64,000 nt of DNA from the NCBI GenBank assembly GCA_023249405.1, contig JAHFCR010000004.1, forward strand, positions 1 to 64,000. The letters run 5' to 3'. Both the position numbers and the translations under genes were made by a program. The DNA comes from Peptococcaceae bacterium. GTDB taxonomy: Bacteria; Bacillota; DSM-12270; Thermacetogeniales; Thermacetogeniaceae. Every line of letters starts with the position of its first letter. The first letter of the stretch is position 1. A model generated the notes under the pieces. The model made no database searches and was not told the DNA's origin. It saw only the letters and a list, made by a program, of their open reading frames with translations. Below, one piece after another: positions 52,356 through 61,019 of the stretch.

Positions 52356-53270
52356 CTATTTGCAACCTGCCCTGTCGGTCGTCAGTGTGATTGTTTGTAT
52401 GCCCGATCTCTGGCGAAAATAGACCCTCACTGCGATCGTTGTCAATCCGGCACCATCGGCAACGGACGCTATCTCGTAGTCGTACAGATATAACCGGTAG
52501 AGCGAGGTCTCATTCGGCGCTGCATCCCAGTCCCGATCTAGTAAGACCGTGGTCTGTGGCACGGAGGTCCCATTATAATCCAATACTTTCCTTACCTGAC
52601 CGGAACCGGCGCCGCCGGCAAGGCTTAAATAATATCCGTTATAGAGATCATCCAGAATGCTATCTCCGGTGGCCAGAACCAGTGTCCGGGCTTGGCCGCC
52701 GCGGGCGATTCCCATTCCCTGATAACCATTACCGCAGATCAGGTAAGTTGAAGTATAATCAGGCAACTGCCCGTCAGTCCAGGGTACCCGGGGATCGATG
52801 ACCGCCACCCGGGAACCGCTGTCATATGAGATGATACGTCGTATCTGTCCCCTGCCGGTCCCTGCAGTGATCGCTATCAGCTTATCCTTCATGTCCAAAA
52901 CGCTGGTGCCGCCAGCTAGGCTAACGGTGGTATCTGTGCTGGCACGAGGATTGCCGATCATTTGATAAGGAATGCCCTTGACCGCCTCTTGCAGTTGTTG
53001 AGCGGTATATAGCGCCGCCATCCTGACCCGGGCCTCGGCGGCCAGTCTGGACCCCTGGGCAAACATACCCATCAAGGGAACCGCCAATGCCCCGACCATG
53101 ATCAGCGCCACCATGACTTCCAAGAAGCTCATTCCGCCCTGGCTAGCGGTCAGCCTGCTTCTACCATCCAGTCTATAGTCACCTTTTATGCAGACGGCAA
53201 ACTTATTAAGAATATTACGCCCTGTCCAAATATTTGTTATTTTGCCCGGGCTAGAATTAAGATTCGGCAC
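52356..53270 (-). CDS. PilV-like minor prepilin with a long leader
   Basis: 304-aa protein. The prepilin site is TASQGG followed by MSFLEVMVALIMVGALAVPL, Glu at +5. The leader before it is about 46 residues if GTG 53270 is the start (AAGGA 11 nt upstream), far longer than the usual 5-25; a CTG after AGGTGA nearer the site is an alternative. The C-terminal part repeats a GQ(I/V)R(R/K)(I/V) pattern seen in phage- and pilin-associated beta domains. A tip or adhesin role is inference. Confidence 0.75.
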   Translation of the reverse strand: MPNLNSSPGKITNIWTGRNILNKFAVCIKGDYRLDGRSRLTASQGGMSFLEVMVALIMVGALAVPLMGMFAQGSRLAAEARVRMAALYTAQQLQEAVKGIPYQMIGNPRASTDTTVSLAGGTSVLDMKDKLIAITAGTGRGQIRRIISYDSGSRVAVIDPRVPWTDGQLPDYTSTYLICGNGYQGMGIARGGQARTLVLATGDSILDDLYNGYYLSLAGGAGSGQVRKVLDYNGTSVPQTTVLLDRDWDAAPNETSLYRLYLYDYEIASVADGAGLTTIAVRVYFRQRSGIQTITLTTDRAGCK

Positions 53271-53331
53271 GTTTTATCATATCCTTCTAGATAATGATAT
53301 TTATGGATCAATACCTGACTCCGGACGCAGG

Positions 53332-53823
53332 TCACTGCCAAGAAATCATGGCTACCTCACCGGTAGCGTCCTGCTCTGGATCGCTGCCGTGGGCCCCGGG
53401 TTTGGTAAGCTTGAACTGCGCCGTCACCAGGCCGAAACTGAAAAAACCGGCAGCAGATTTTGTGTGATCCCCAGGGTCTGGATACTCACTAGTGCAGTTC
53501 ACCGTGTAAACGTCCTGCACAGGCCCGGTACAACTGGCAGTTAATAAAATCCCTCCGGCATAAGGTTCATTCACGAGGCTGGCAATATCGCTCCTGCCGC
53601 CGGCGACCATGGCAATCGCCTGGTTGATACCCGCTTCGGCAATATAGTAGGCCTGTTTCTGCCTGGTAGCCAACAGGGCGCTGCGCTGCACGGAGATGCC
53701 GGCTAATAACACGGCTTCCCCCAGTAATAGCAGCAGCAGCATCACAAACAGGGTCAGGATCATGGCCTGCCCGCTCTTGCAAGTCGCTTGGCTCCCCTGT
53801 TTATTTTCCCACTTATAGATCAT
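53332..53823 (-). CDS. PilX-like pilus assembly protein
   Basis: 163-aa protein. It opens with a charged stretch, GQAMILTLFVMLLLLLLGEA as the membrane helix, and KQAYYIAEAGINQAIAMVAGG, the PilX_N signature. ATG 53823 overlaps the stop of the preceding PilW-like gene, so the two are translationally coupled. Confidence 0.82.
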   Translation of the reverse strand: MIYKWENKQGSQATCKSGQAMILTLFVMLLLLLLGEAVLLAGISVQRSALLATRQKQAYYIAEAGINQAIAMVAGGRSDIASLVNEPYAGGILLTASCTGPVQDVYTVNCTSEYPDPGDHTKSAAGFFSFGLVTAQFKLTKPGAHGSDPEQDATGEVAMISWQ

Positions 53824-54294
53824 GGCACACTGACGTATACTTTCGTGGTTAGAACGATGTGCGATGCTGGTGTCCAGCCCTTTGCACTCCCGCTGGCACT
53901 GATGGTGACGACATCGCTGTTGTCTAAAACAAAGGAGAGGGCGCTGATGTTGCTTGCCACCGGCAGCCAGTTAGGCTCAAATTTCTGCTCGACCTGGCGA
54001 TTTGTTTCGTCCAGGCGGTAACCACCGGTCTTGCCCTGTCCGTCGGTGAAGGTAATCTGCTGCCCATTGTCAGCGATATGTACATTCCCGGCCTGGGCTC
54101 GGCAAATGCCACTGCTCATCTTATCCATGGCAACGCGTAGGCCCTCCTGGACATCGACCTGATGGGAAACCAGCACATAACTGGCATATCCCCTGACCAG
54201 CATTACAGACAGCATCATTAATACAAATCCATAGATAGTCAGAGCCACGATCACTTCTACCAGCGAAAAACCATTCTTTTTTATTACGGCTCAC
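53820..54294 (-). CDS. PilW-like minor prepilin with a leader frameshift at an A6 run
   Basis: About 158 aa if joined across a frameshift. The expected start is GTG 54294 (GGAG 8 nt upstream) giving SRNKK; the continuation NGFSLVEVIVALTIYGFVLM lies in another frame and is reached only by dropping one base in or just after the A6 run (T6 on the plus strand, 54277-54282). Without the shift, only an ATA codon could start the mature frame. The rest is a normal PilW-like domain. Sequence error, slippage or true loss are all possible. Confidence 0.7.
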
Positions 54295-54557
54295 CGTCAA
54301 TTCTCCAAAATATATTTCCATTTAAATCTATTATTGCATATACTGACTTATAATTACTAGTGTCTGCATTTATTTACATATATTAATATAGTCATCCGTC
54401 TTTCTTCTATATAAGGTAATCCGTTCTGCGTACCAGATTTCATCAGGCTACGATCTTCAATCATGCGCTGTCCATGATCAGCCAAATAAATAGTTATTGA
54501 CAGAAATAGTGCTAGATACTACCATAATTATTAAATAATCGTTAATCTAGGAGAAAT

Positions 54558-56063
54558 ATGATCAATCCTGAAGTTAAACAGGAGATTCCCTATCAGGTTG
54601 TTCGCAGCAGACTGCCAGGAGTCAGAACAATACCAGCCCTCTATACAATCCCGGCATTGATCATGACCGACGCGCTGGCGCTGAGCGTCTCCCTGTGGCT
54701 GGCCTGGAAGGTCAGGCTCGTTCTGCTGCCCATGTTCGGTTCGCTGTACAGCTTGAAGGTCACCGTCGATTTCAACCACCACCTGCTCTGGGTACTGGTG
54801 GTGGCGATCAGCTACCTGGCCATCGACGGCCTGTACACCTCACGCCTGCCCTTCTGGCGTGAAACCGGCCGGACGTTGAAGGTAATAATGCTCTCTTTCC
54901 TATTGATCCTGGCCTCGGTCTCCCTGGGGAAGATGAGCGGCGAGTTTTCGCGTAGCGTGCTGGTGCTCTGTTGCCTATTCGCACTGGCACTATTGCCAAT
55001 CGGTCGCTGGGCTTCGAAAACACTTCTCTGGCGACAGGGATGGTGGGGCCAGTCGGTGCTGGTGTTGGGCGCTGGTAAGACCGGAGCGCTGGTAGTCAAG
55101 GCATTGCTCAGAGATCGCTACCTTGGTTACCAGATCCGGGGATTTTTAGATGACGAACCTGCCAAGAAAAAATCCGGGCTCAAAGTCAACGGCACCTGTT
55201 TTCCGGTACTGGGCAGTTTTGCAGATTGCGAGGAAATCATGGCCAAGACCGGTGTCGGTGACCTGATCGTAGCTGCTCCCGGTATGGCTGCAACCGGGTT
55301 GGTTGATCTGGTCATCTCTCTGCAACGCATCGCCTCATCCGTCACGGTAGTGCCGGATCTGTTCGGTCTGCCGGCGGAGGGAGTGAAGGCCGACTACTTC
55401 TTTGATGAGCAGATGCTTACCTTCAGGCTGGGCAACAACCTGGCCAATCCGGTCAATCGAATTATCAAGCGTTGCTTTGATTTTATAATCGGACTGCCAA
55501 TCTCTATCATCCTGCTCCCGCTGCTGGCTGTGATCGCCCTGGCCGTTAGGCTGGATTCCCCCGGCCCGGCACTGTTCGCCCACCGCCGCATCGGCCGTAA
55601 CGGCAGGAGCTTCAACTGCTACAAGTTCCGCAGCATGGTGACCAACGCCCAGGATGTATTATCCGATCTTTTGGTGAATAGCCAGGAAGTACAGCAGGAA
55701 TGGCAGTACCATCACAAAATTAAAGATGACCCCCGTATCACGAGAGTCGGTAAATTCCTGCGCAGCGCCAGCCTGGACGAACTGCCGCAACTGCTCAACG
55801 TGCTGAGGGGCGAGATGAGCCTGGTCGGCCCCAGACCAATCACCGATCAGGAGATCGCACACTTTGGGAACCACATTGAGAATTATTACCTGGTGCGTCC
55901 CGGCATCACCGGCCTGTGGCAGGTCAGCGGCCGCAGCGAGATGGGCTACCAGCGCCGCGTCGGCCTGGAATCCTGGTATGTCTGCAACTGGTCCTTATGG
56001 ACGGATATTAGCTTGTTGATCCGAACATTAACTACATTAATTTTAAAATATGGTGCTTATTAA
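54558..56063 (+). CDS. WbaP-like polyprenyl-phosphate hexose-1-phosphate transferase
   Basis: 501-aa initiating enzyme of a lipid-linked glycan. It has about five membrane helices in the first 150 residues, a Rossmann-like CoA-binding-3 domain ([21 protein letters not shown]), one more helix near 310, and the catalytic C-domain: [38 protein letters not shown], and [15 protein letters not shown] 54558 follows CTAGGAGAA. It starts a plus-strand cassette within the minus-strand pilus cluster. Confidence 0.92.
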   Translation: MINPEVKQEIPYQVVRSRLPGVRTIPALYTIPALIMTDALALSVSLWLAWKVRLVLLPMFGSLYSLKVTVDFNHHLLWVLVVAISYLAIDGLYTSRLPFWRETGRTLKVIMLSFLLILASVSLGKMSGEFSRSVLVLCCLFALALLPIGRWASKTLLWRQGWWGQSVLVLGAGKTGALVVKALLRDRYLGYQIRGFLDDEPAKKKSGLKVNGTCFPVLGSFADCEEIMAKTGVGDLIVAAPGMAATGLVDLVISLQRIASSVTVVPDLFGLPAEGVKADYFFDEQMLTFRLGNNLANPVNRIIKRCFDFIIGLPISIILLPLLAVIALAVRLDSPGPALFAHRRIGRNGRSFNCYKFRSMVTNAQDVLSDLLVNSQEVQQEWQYHHKIKDDPRITRVGKFLRSASLDELPQLLNVLRGEMSLVGPRPITDQEIAHFGNHIENYYLVRPGITGLWQVSGRSEMGYQRRVGLESWYVCNWSLWTDISLLIRTLTTLILKYGAY

Positions 56064-56316
56064 TTACAGGTATTCATTTTTCATGTATATCATTCCAATT
56101 CTCTTATGATTGATGCAGAGATTAATATTCAATCTATAATCATCACTTGTAATATCCAGTATAGTTGCTGTTTTATACGATCTTGTTAGAATTGTTTTTT
56201 TAAAGATCACAAAATTAAAGTTATATATATTGTTAGAGGTATCATCGATGGTCTAAAAATAGGTATGGAATTTATACACCTGATTCAAAAATACAATTAT
56301 TTAACAAGGATTAAAA

Positions 56317-57222
56317 ATGACAATATCTGCGATAATACCGACTCTAAACGCTGGTAATCAACTCAGGTATCTTGTTTATGCGCTAAAAAAGCAAACAGTT
56401 TGCCCAGATGAAATTATAATTATTGATTCATCCTCTGGAGATCAAACTGAGTTAATTGCTACTGAGCTTGGCTGTAGATCCATGGTCATTGATAGGACCA
56501 GATTTGATCATGGTGGTACAAGAAATTATGGGGCAGGACTGGCAATTGGAGATATATTACTTTTTCTTACCCAGGATGCTGTTCCATTTAATTCTCTTCT
56601 TATTGAAAATCTTATTACTCCATTATCAGATTCACAAGTTGTTGCTTCATTCGCCAGACAAATTGCCAAAGCGGATGCCAATCCCCCAGAGCAATTTGCT
56701 CGACAATTTAATTACCCAGCCATCCCTTGTATAAAAACCTTAAATGCCCTACCTGCTATGGGTGTTAAAACTTTCTTTTTCAGTAACGTCTGCTCGGCGA
56801 TTAAAAAGCAGGCTTATCATGATATCGGAGGTTTTCCAGACAAAATAATTATGAACGAAGACATGATTTTGGCAGCTAAACTCATCTTATCAGGAAGTGC
56901 TATTGTCTATTGCCCTGATGCAATGGTACGGCATTCACATAACTATAATATGCTTCAATATTTTAAAAGATATTTTGATATCGGCGTATCATTAAAGATG
57001 AATAGTTGGATTTTTAACTATATACAAGCAGAAAGCGAGGGAATATTTTTTGCTAAACAACAGCTTAATTATCTTATAAATAATAATTATTATCAATGGA
57101 TTCCATATACAATTGCTTTGCTTATTGCAAAATATATAGGTTTTCAACTTGGATTGATCCAAGAAAAGATACCAGCAAGATTTAAACGTTATATTTCAGC
57201 AAATAATAAATTTTGGAGCTGA
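56317..57222 (+). CDS. Family 2 glycosyltransferase, AT-rich
   Basis: 301-aa GT-A enzyme resembling rhamnosyltransferases: SAIIPTLNAGNQLRYLVYAL, EIIIIDSSSGDQTELIA and GTRNYGAGLAIGDILLFLTQ with QDA replacing the DxD motif, then GGFPDKIIMNEDMILA. Codons are strongly AT-ending, unlike the flanking genes, which suggests transfer. The AT-rich gap before it (56064-56316) shows no gene I can support. Confidence 0.85.
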   Translation: MTISAIIPTLNAGNQLRYLVYALKKQTVCPDEIIIIDSSSGDQTELIATELGCRSMVIDRTRFDHGGTRNYGAGLAIGDILLFLTQDAVPFNSLLIENLITPLSDSQVVASFARQIAKADANPPEQFARQFNYPAIPCIKTLNALPAMGVKTFFFSNVCSAIKKQAYHDIGGFPDKIIMNEDMILAAKLILSGSAIVYCPDAMVRHSHNYNMLQYFKRYFDIGVSLKMNSWIFNYIQAESEGIFFAKQQLNYLINNNYYQWIPYTIALLIAKYIGFQLGLIQEKIPARFKRYISANNKFWS

Positions 57223-57226
57223 TAAG

Positions 57227-58489
57227 TTGATTAAATATACGGATAAGATTAAAATATGGCGCAATCAGCAAATAATTGATGGAACATTTAATATACGCTA
57301 TTTAATCCTCTTGTTTATGGTAGCAATCTTTCCTTTAATTGTAATCCCCAATAATTATTTGATAAAATTTCTTTTGGGAGTAACTCCTCCTGATTATGTC
57401 ACTATCCCTAGATATGCTATTTTAGGCATCATAGCAATTATTACCTTAACTATCTTGCTAAAAGACAGAACAAAAGTTAATCATTTTGCTTTTATTCCTC
57501 TGTTTTTCTTTATTCTTTTTGCTACTATTTCTGGCTTTCTTGCACCAATCCCAATGACTGCTTGGATAGGCAGTCCTTACCGTTTTACCGGTCTTACTAC
57601 TTATTATTTCTGCATTATTTTATTTATTTTAGCCCAAGCCAGCAATGGATTTAAAACTAGAAATCTTTTGTTTGGTCTTGTCTTTACTGCAACATTAGTT
57701 TCTATATTGGCAATACTGCAATACTTCGGAATAAATCTTGTTCCACATAAGCTTAATGGTTTTATAGGACCAATTGGGTATGGCACCATGCCTCATCCTA
57801 ATTTTTTTGGAACATATACGGCTTTTATTTTACCTGCAGCAATACTTTTGTTTTTATTCTCTAAAAAGTTTTATAAAATATTATTCCCAACAATAATCTA
57901 CGCCGGCCTTTTGGCCAGTCTCTGTCGCGGGACCTGGATAGCATCAATAATTGGCTTATTGATTATTTTATTATATGTGTGGAATAAACCAGACATTAGA
58001 AATAATTATTTTGTTATTTTGGGGCTCTTTGTAATTATTACTATATTGTTAATGCCCGTAGAACATGGGACTTTGTTCAGTAGAATAATTTCAATAAAGA
58101 GTAGCACTGGGATAAATCTTAATGATACCGCTGGTTCATATCGAATGTATATCTGGCGCGGCGCATTTCATCTATTTTTATTATATTGGCCATTTGGCAT
58201 TGGGCCAGATCATCTCATTTATGTTCATCTAGTCACTCCTGCTCATGAGCTAGCAGATAAGGCGCACAATATTTATCTGGAGATGGGGCTTACTATGGGT
58301 GCTTTTACTCTACTCTCTTATCTTGTCTTCTTAAGCTTCTTTTTTAGAAAATGGAAAACTGAGATCGGGTTTATCCTATTCGAGATGATTACAGTTTACT
58401 TAATACAAGGATTTACTAATATTGATATATTAGTGATCATGCCATTATTTTGGATCATACTCGGATTAGATTTAGTCGAACAGGCTTGA
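57227..58489 (+). CDS. O-antigen ligase/polymerase-like (Wzy/WaaL/PglL) membrane protein
   Basis: 420-aa protein with about twelve membrane helices. The largest loop holds GIGPDHLIYVHLVTP and the signature KAHNIYLEMGLTMG, the conserved His region of Wzy_C/O-antigen ligase enzymes; SLCRGTWIASIIG is the usual Arg-containing helix end. The start is TTG 57227, with GGAG 8 nt upstream. It is AT-rich like its partner. It is convergent with pilA. It could be a capsule polymerase, or an O-oligosaccharyltransferase for pilin. Confidence 0.82.
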   Translation: MIKYTDKIKIWRNQQIIDGTFNIRYLILLFMVAIFPLIVIPNNYLIKFLLGVTPPDYVTIPRYAILGIIAIITLTILLKDRTKVNHFAFIPLFFFILFATISGFLAPIPMTAWIGSPYRFTGLTTYYFCIILFILAQASNGFKTRNLLFGLVFTATLVSILAILQYFGINLVPHKLNGFIGPIGYGTMPHPNFFGTYTAFILPAAILLFLFSKKFYKILFPTIIYAGLLASLCRGTWIASIIGLLIILLYVWNKPDIRNNYFVILGLFVIITILLMPVEHGTLFSRIISIKSSTGINLNDTAGSYRMYIWRGAFHLFLLYWPFGIGPDHLIYVHLVTPAHELADKAHNIYLEMGLTMGAFTLLSYLVFLSFFFRKWKTEIGFILFEMITVYLIQGFTNIDILVIMPLFWIILGLDLVEQA

Positions 58490-58510
58490 GGAATTCTTAA
58501 TAATTTTACT

Positions 58511-58533
58511 GAGGTGGCCTTTGCGGCCGCCTC
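58511..58533. terminator. Hairpin between the convergent glycan cassette and pilA
   Basis: GAGGTGGCC and GGCCGCCTC, 9 bp with one G-U pair and a 5-nt loop, in the 69-bp gap between two converging genes. It has no clear T-run on either side. Confidence 0.5.
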
Positions 58534-58558
58534 TAAATAAATTCGATAAATAATGGAC

Positions 58559-59008
58559 TTATGGCAATATTAACGAAGCACTTGTCGTATAAGCAGAATC
58601 CGATTGTCCAGCAGCAGTTACTCCGCCAGAAGCTACTACATAATTTGTTCCATCAACTTTAGCATATGTATTTATAGCATATTCTGTGGGAGGATCATTC
58701 TTAACTTTATAAATATATGGAACACCTGCTACTCCTGGATCAAGTGTGCACATTGCGGTACTAATGCCTGCATTGTTGAGGTTTGTGACATCTTTTGGAT
58801 AGGTATTATTTGCTGCATAATAAGCATCAAGCGCTGCTGATAGAGTTGAAATATCACCTTTAGCCTTGGTGACCCTGCTGCCACCGATGTATCCCGAGTA
58901 GAACCTGATACCACCGGCGATTAGCACACCGATGATGATCAGCACTACCATCATTTCCACTAGGGTGAAGCCTTTTTCGCCGCGAAGATATTTTTTAAGA
59001 TCGATCAC
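58559..59008 (-). CDS. pilA: Major type IV pilin PilA
   Basis: 149-aa prepilin. The leader IDLKKYLRGEKG is followed by FTLVEMMVVLIIIGVLIAGG, with Glu at +5. The C-domain has DISTLSAALDAYYAANNTYP, and the C-terminus is Ser/Thr-rich (SDSAYTTSASLILP). The start is GTG 59008 with a perfect AGGAGGTGA. A strong sigma-A promoter (59110-59138) lies upstream, as expected for an abundant subunit. Confidence 0.93.
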   Translation of the reverse strand: MIDLKKYLRGEKGFTLVEMMVVLIIIGVLIAGGIRFYSGYIGGSRVTKAKGDISTLSAALDAYYAANNTYPKDVTNLNNAGISTAMCTLDPGVAGVPYIYKVKNDPPTEYAINTYAKVDGTNYVVASGGVTAAGQSDSAYTTSASLILP

Positions 59009-59109
59009 TATATTTCACCTCCTCTCCTCTAAGGCTCGATCTATTATGTCAATTTTCTATTGTTCCCACTAGCTATGTTTAAAATCCATCAATAAACATT
59101 ACATCTAAA

Positions 59110-59138
59110 ATATTACTTTGCTTCCTGGTTTATGTCAA
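59110..59138 (-). promoter_or_regulatory. Sigma-A promoter of pilA
   Basis: TTGACA (59133-59138), a 17-bp spacer and TAATAT (59110-59115) on the minus strand, leaving a leader of about 95 nt. The rest of the 403-bp gap (59139-59411) has a GC-rich patch at 59170-59330 with no feature I can support. Confidence 0.75.
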
Positions 59139-59411
59139 TAGTTATTTGTATCTTCTATCATTTTATCCATCCGGACACTACCACCAAATCGGTGCAGGGC
59201 GCCTACGAGAATGAACGACTGGCATGATCTCGGGCCCCTTTCCGCCTCTGGCTCAGCTTCGTCCTGATTGCCAGGGTCAAGGCCAGGCCACTTTCGAAAG
59301 CTACCGTACGGGATCTGAAAGCAGTTCTGATCATTTTTCGGGATTGAGATAATGAAAAAGGTAATTGGTATTATTTAACCGGAATGTGGGTTTAATGCTG
59401 ATTGTCAGTTA

Positions 59412-60653
59412 TTATTGCATAGGTACGCTGGAACCAGCCTGCATCGCTCCCGACAGGCCGAATAGAGGTAGGTAGATAGAGATGGCGATGAAGCCGACGA
59501 GTAGGCCCACCCCGGCGATCATCAGTGGCTCGATGGTGCTGGACAGGCTGGCGATCGCCGCCTCTAGCTCCTGTTCGTAGAAAATGGCCAGCTTTTCCAG
59601 TAGGACATCCAGGGAACCGGATTCCTCCCCGATGGAGATCATGCTGACTGCCATCGGAGGGAAGAAGTTGCTCCTGGCCAGGATCGGTGACATCCGGTCG
59701 CCCTCCTTGATGTTGCTCCTGGCCTCGGCGATGTCATCGGCGGCTACGGTACTGCCAACCACATCCTCGACCGTCTCCAGCGCCCGCATCAGGGGAATGC
59801 CGCTCTTCAGCAGTGTCGATAGGGTGCGGGCGAACCTGGCCACGGCGGACTTCTTGGTCATGGGGCCCACGATCGGCAACTGCAGGATAATCCGGTCGAA
59901 TGCCCTGCGGCCCTGCCTGGTGGTCAATAGCTGCGAAACCCCGACAGGGAGCACGATAAACAGCAAGGGCAGTATGATAAACCAATCTTTAATCATGATA
60001 TTGCTCAATTCCAATAGTATCTGGGTAGGCAGCGGCAATGTAGCCCCGGCCGATTTAAAAATGTCGACAAAAATCGGCACCACGAAGATCAGCAGGGCGA
60101 TGACGGCCACGACGGCCATGACGCCGATCAGCATCGGGTAGGTCATGGCGGACTTGACCTTGGACCTTAAGGCATGCTCCCGCTCGAAGGTCACGGCCAG
60201 GCGGTCCATGCACTGGTCCAGAGTACCGCTGAGCTCGCCGGCACCTAGCATGCTGACGAATATATCGGGGAATTGCTCCCGGTATCTCCTGAAAGCGTCG
60301 CTGAGACCGGTGCCTTTCTCGATCTCCACGCTCACGCTCTGGAGGATCTTCTGCAATCTGCCATCCTCTGTCTGCCTGTCCAGGATGTGCAGGCACTGCA
60401 GGATCGGTATGCCCGCCTGGTTCATGGTAGCGAACTGTCGGCAGAAAATGGCCAGTGACCTGACGCCGATTCTCCTCTTAAACAGCTTGTCGAAGTCGAT
60501 GGTGGGCAGGCTCCACCGCTGGTTAATGTTGACCACAAACAGGTTGCGCGACCGCAGTTGTGTGACCACCGCTGAAGCGCTATCCGCCTGCGCATTGCCG
60601 GTAATGATCTGGCCGGACAGGTTCCTGGCCCTATAATTAAAATACTGGGGCAT
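59412..60653 (-). CDS. pilC: PilC platform protein
   Basis: 413-aa GspF-family protein with two repeated T2SSF domains (each with FCRQFATMNQAGIPILQCLH / FARTLSTLLKSGIPLMRALE as signature) and three or four membrane helices. It links the assembly ATPase to the growing pilus. The start is ATG 60653, overlapping the remains of pilT. Confidence 0.94.
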   Translation of the reverse strand: MPQYFNYRARNLSGQIITGNAQADSASAVVTQLRSRNLFVVNINQRWSLPTIDFDKLFKRRIGVRSLAIFCRQFATMNQAGIPILQCLHILDRQTEDGRLQKILQSVSVEIEKGTGLSDAFRRYREQFPDIFVSMLGAGELSGTLDQCMDRLAVTFEREHALRSKVKSAMTYPMLIGVMAVVAVIALLIFVVPIFVDIFKSAGATLPLPTQILLELSNIMIKDWFIILPLLFIVLPVGVSQLLTTRQGRRAFDRIILQLPIVGPMTKKSAVARFARTLSTLLKSGIPLMRALETVEDVVGSTVAADDIAEARSNIKEGDRMSPILARSNFFPPMAVSMISIGEESGSLDVLLEKLAIFYEQELEAAIASLSSTIEPLMIAGVGLLVGFIAISIYLPLFGLSGAMQAGSSVPMQ

Positions 60654-60686
60654 TCGCTCTCCTCCTCGCTGGGCTCAAGTGGCGGC

Positions 60687-61019
60687 CTAGATCCGTCTTT
60701 CTTCAGATTCTCCTGGTCCCGGGCATGGATCATGGCCTCTTCCCAGCTGATCAGCAGCTTCTCGAACAGACTCCCCCGGGCCGCGAATTTCTCGTACTGG
60801 TCCGGCCTCATGATCTCCCGCGCCATAGTATCGGTATCGTGTGGAGTGAGCGGTCTGATCGCCCCCCCCGCAACTCCTCGCCAAGGCTATCTTTTTTTCC
60901 GGCGCATCGATGGCATATAATATTCCGTTCATCCTGAAGGACGGCGGCCTGCCTACCGTAATATGTACGTCGGATGCATTCAGTTTGAATGCCTGCAATA
61001 TAATTTCCGTTGTCTTCAT
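60687..61019 (-). pseudogene. pilT: pilT remnant: internal deletion and homopolymer frameshifts
   Basis: The N-terminus (FKLNASDVHITVGRPPSFRM) is PilT-like, as is PLTPHDTDTMAREIMRPDQY in another frame, and then directly the C-terminal tail type LLISWEEAMIHARDQENLKK. The whole ATPase core (Walker A and B, about 270 residues) is missing. Two frame changes coincide with an A7 run (plus-strand T7, about 60892-60898) and a G8 run (plus-strand C8, about 60862-60869). The ATG overlaps the pilB stop. No functional retraction ATPase is encoded here. Confidence 0.8.

Noticed and set aside
59170-59340. GC-rich patch upstream of pilA as a gene remnant
   Set aside because: Short frames on both strands show no ribosome site, no recognisable family and several stops.
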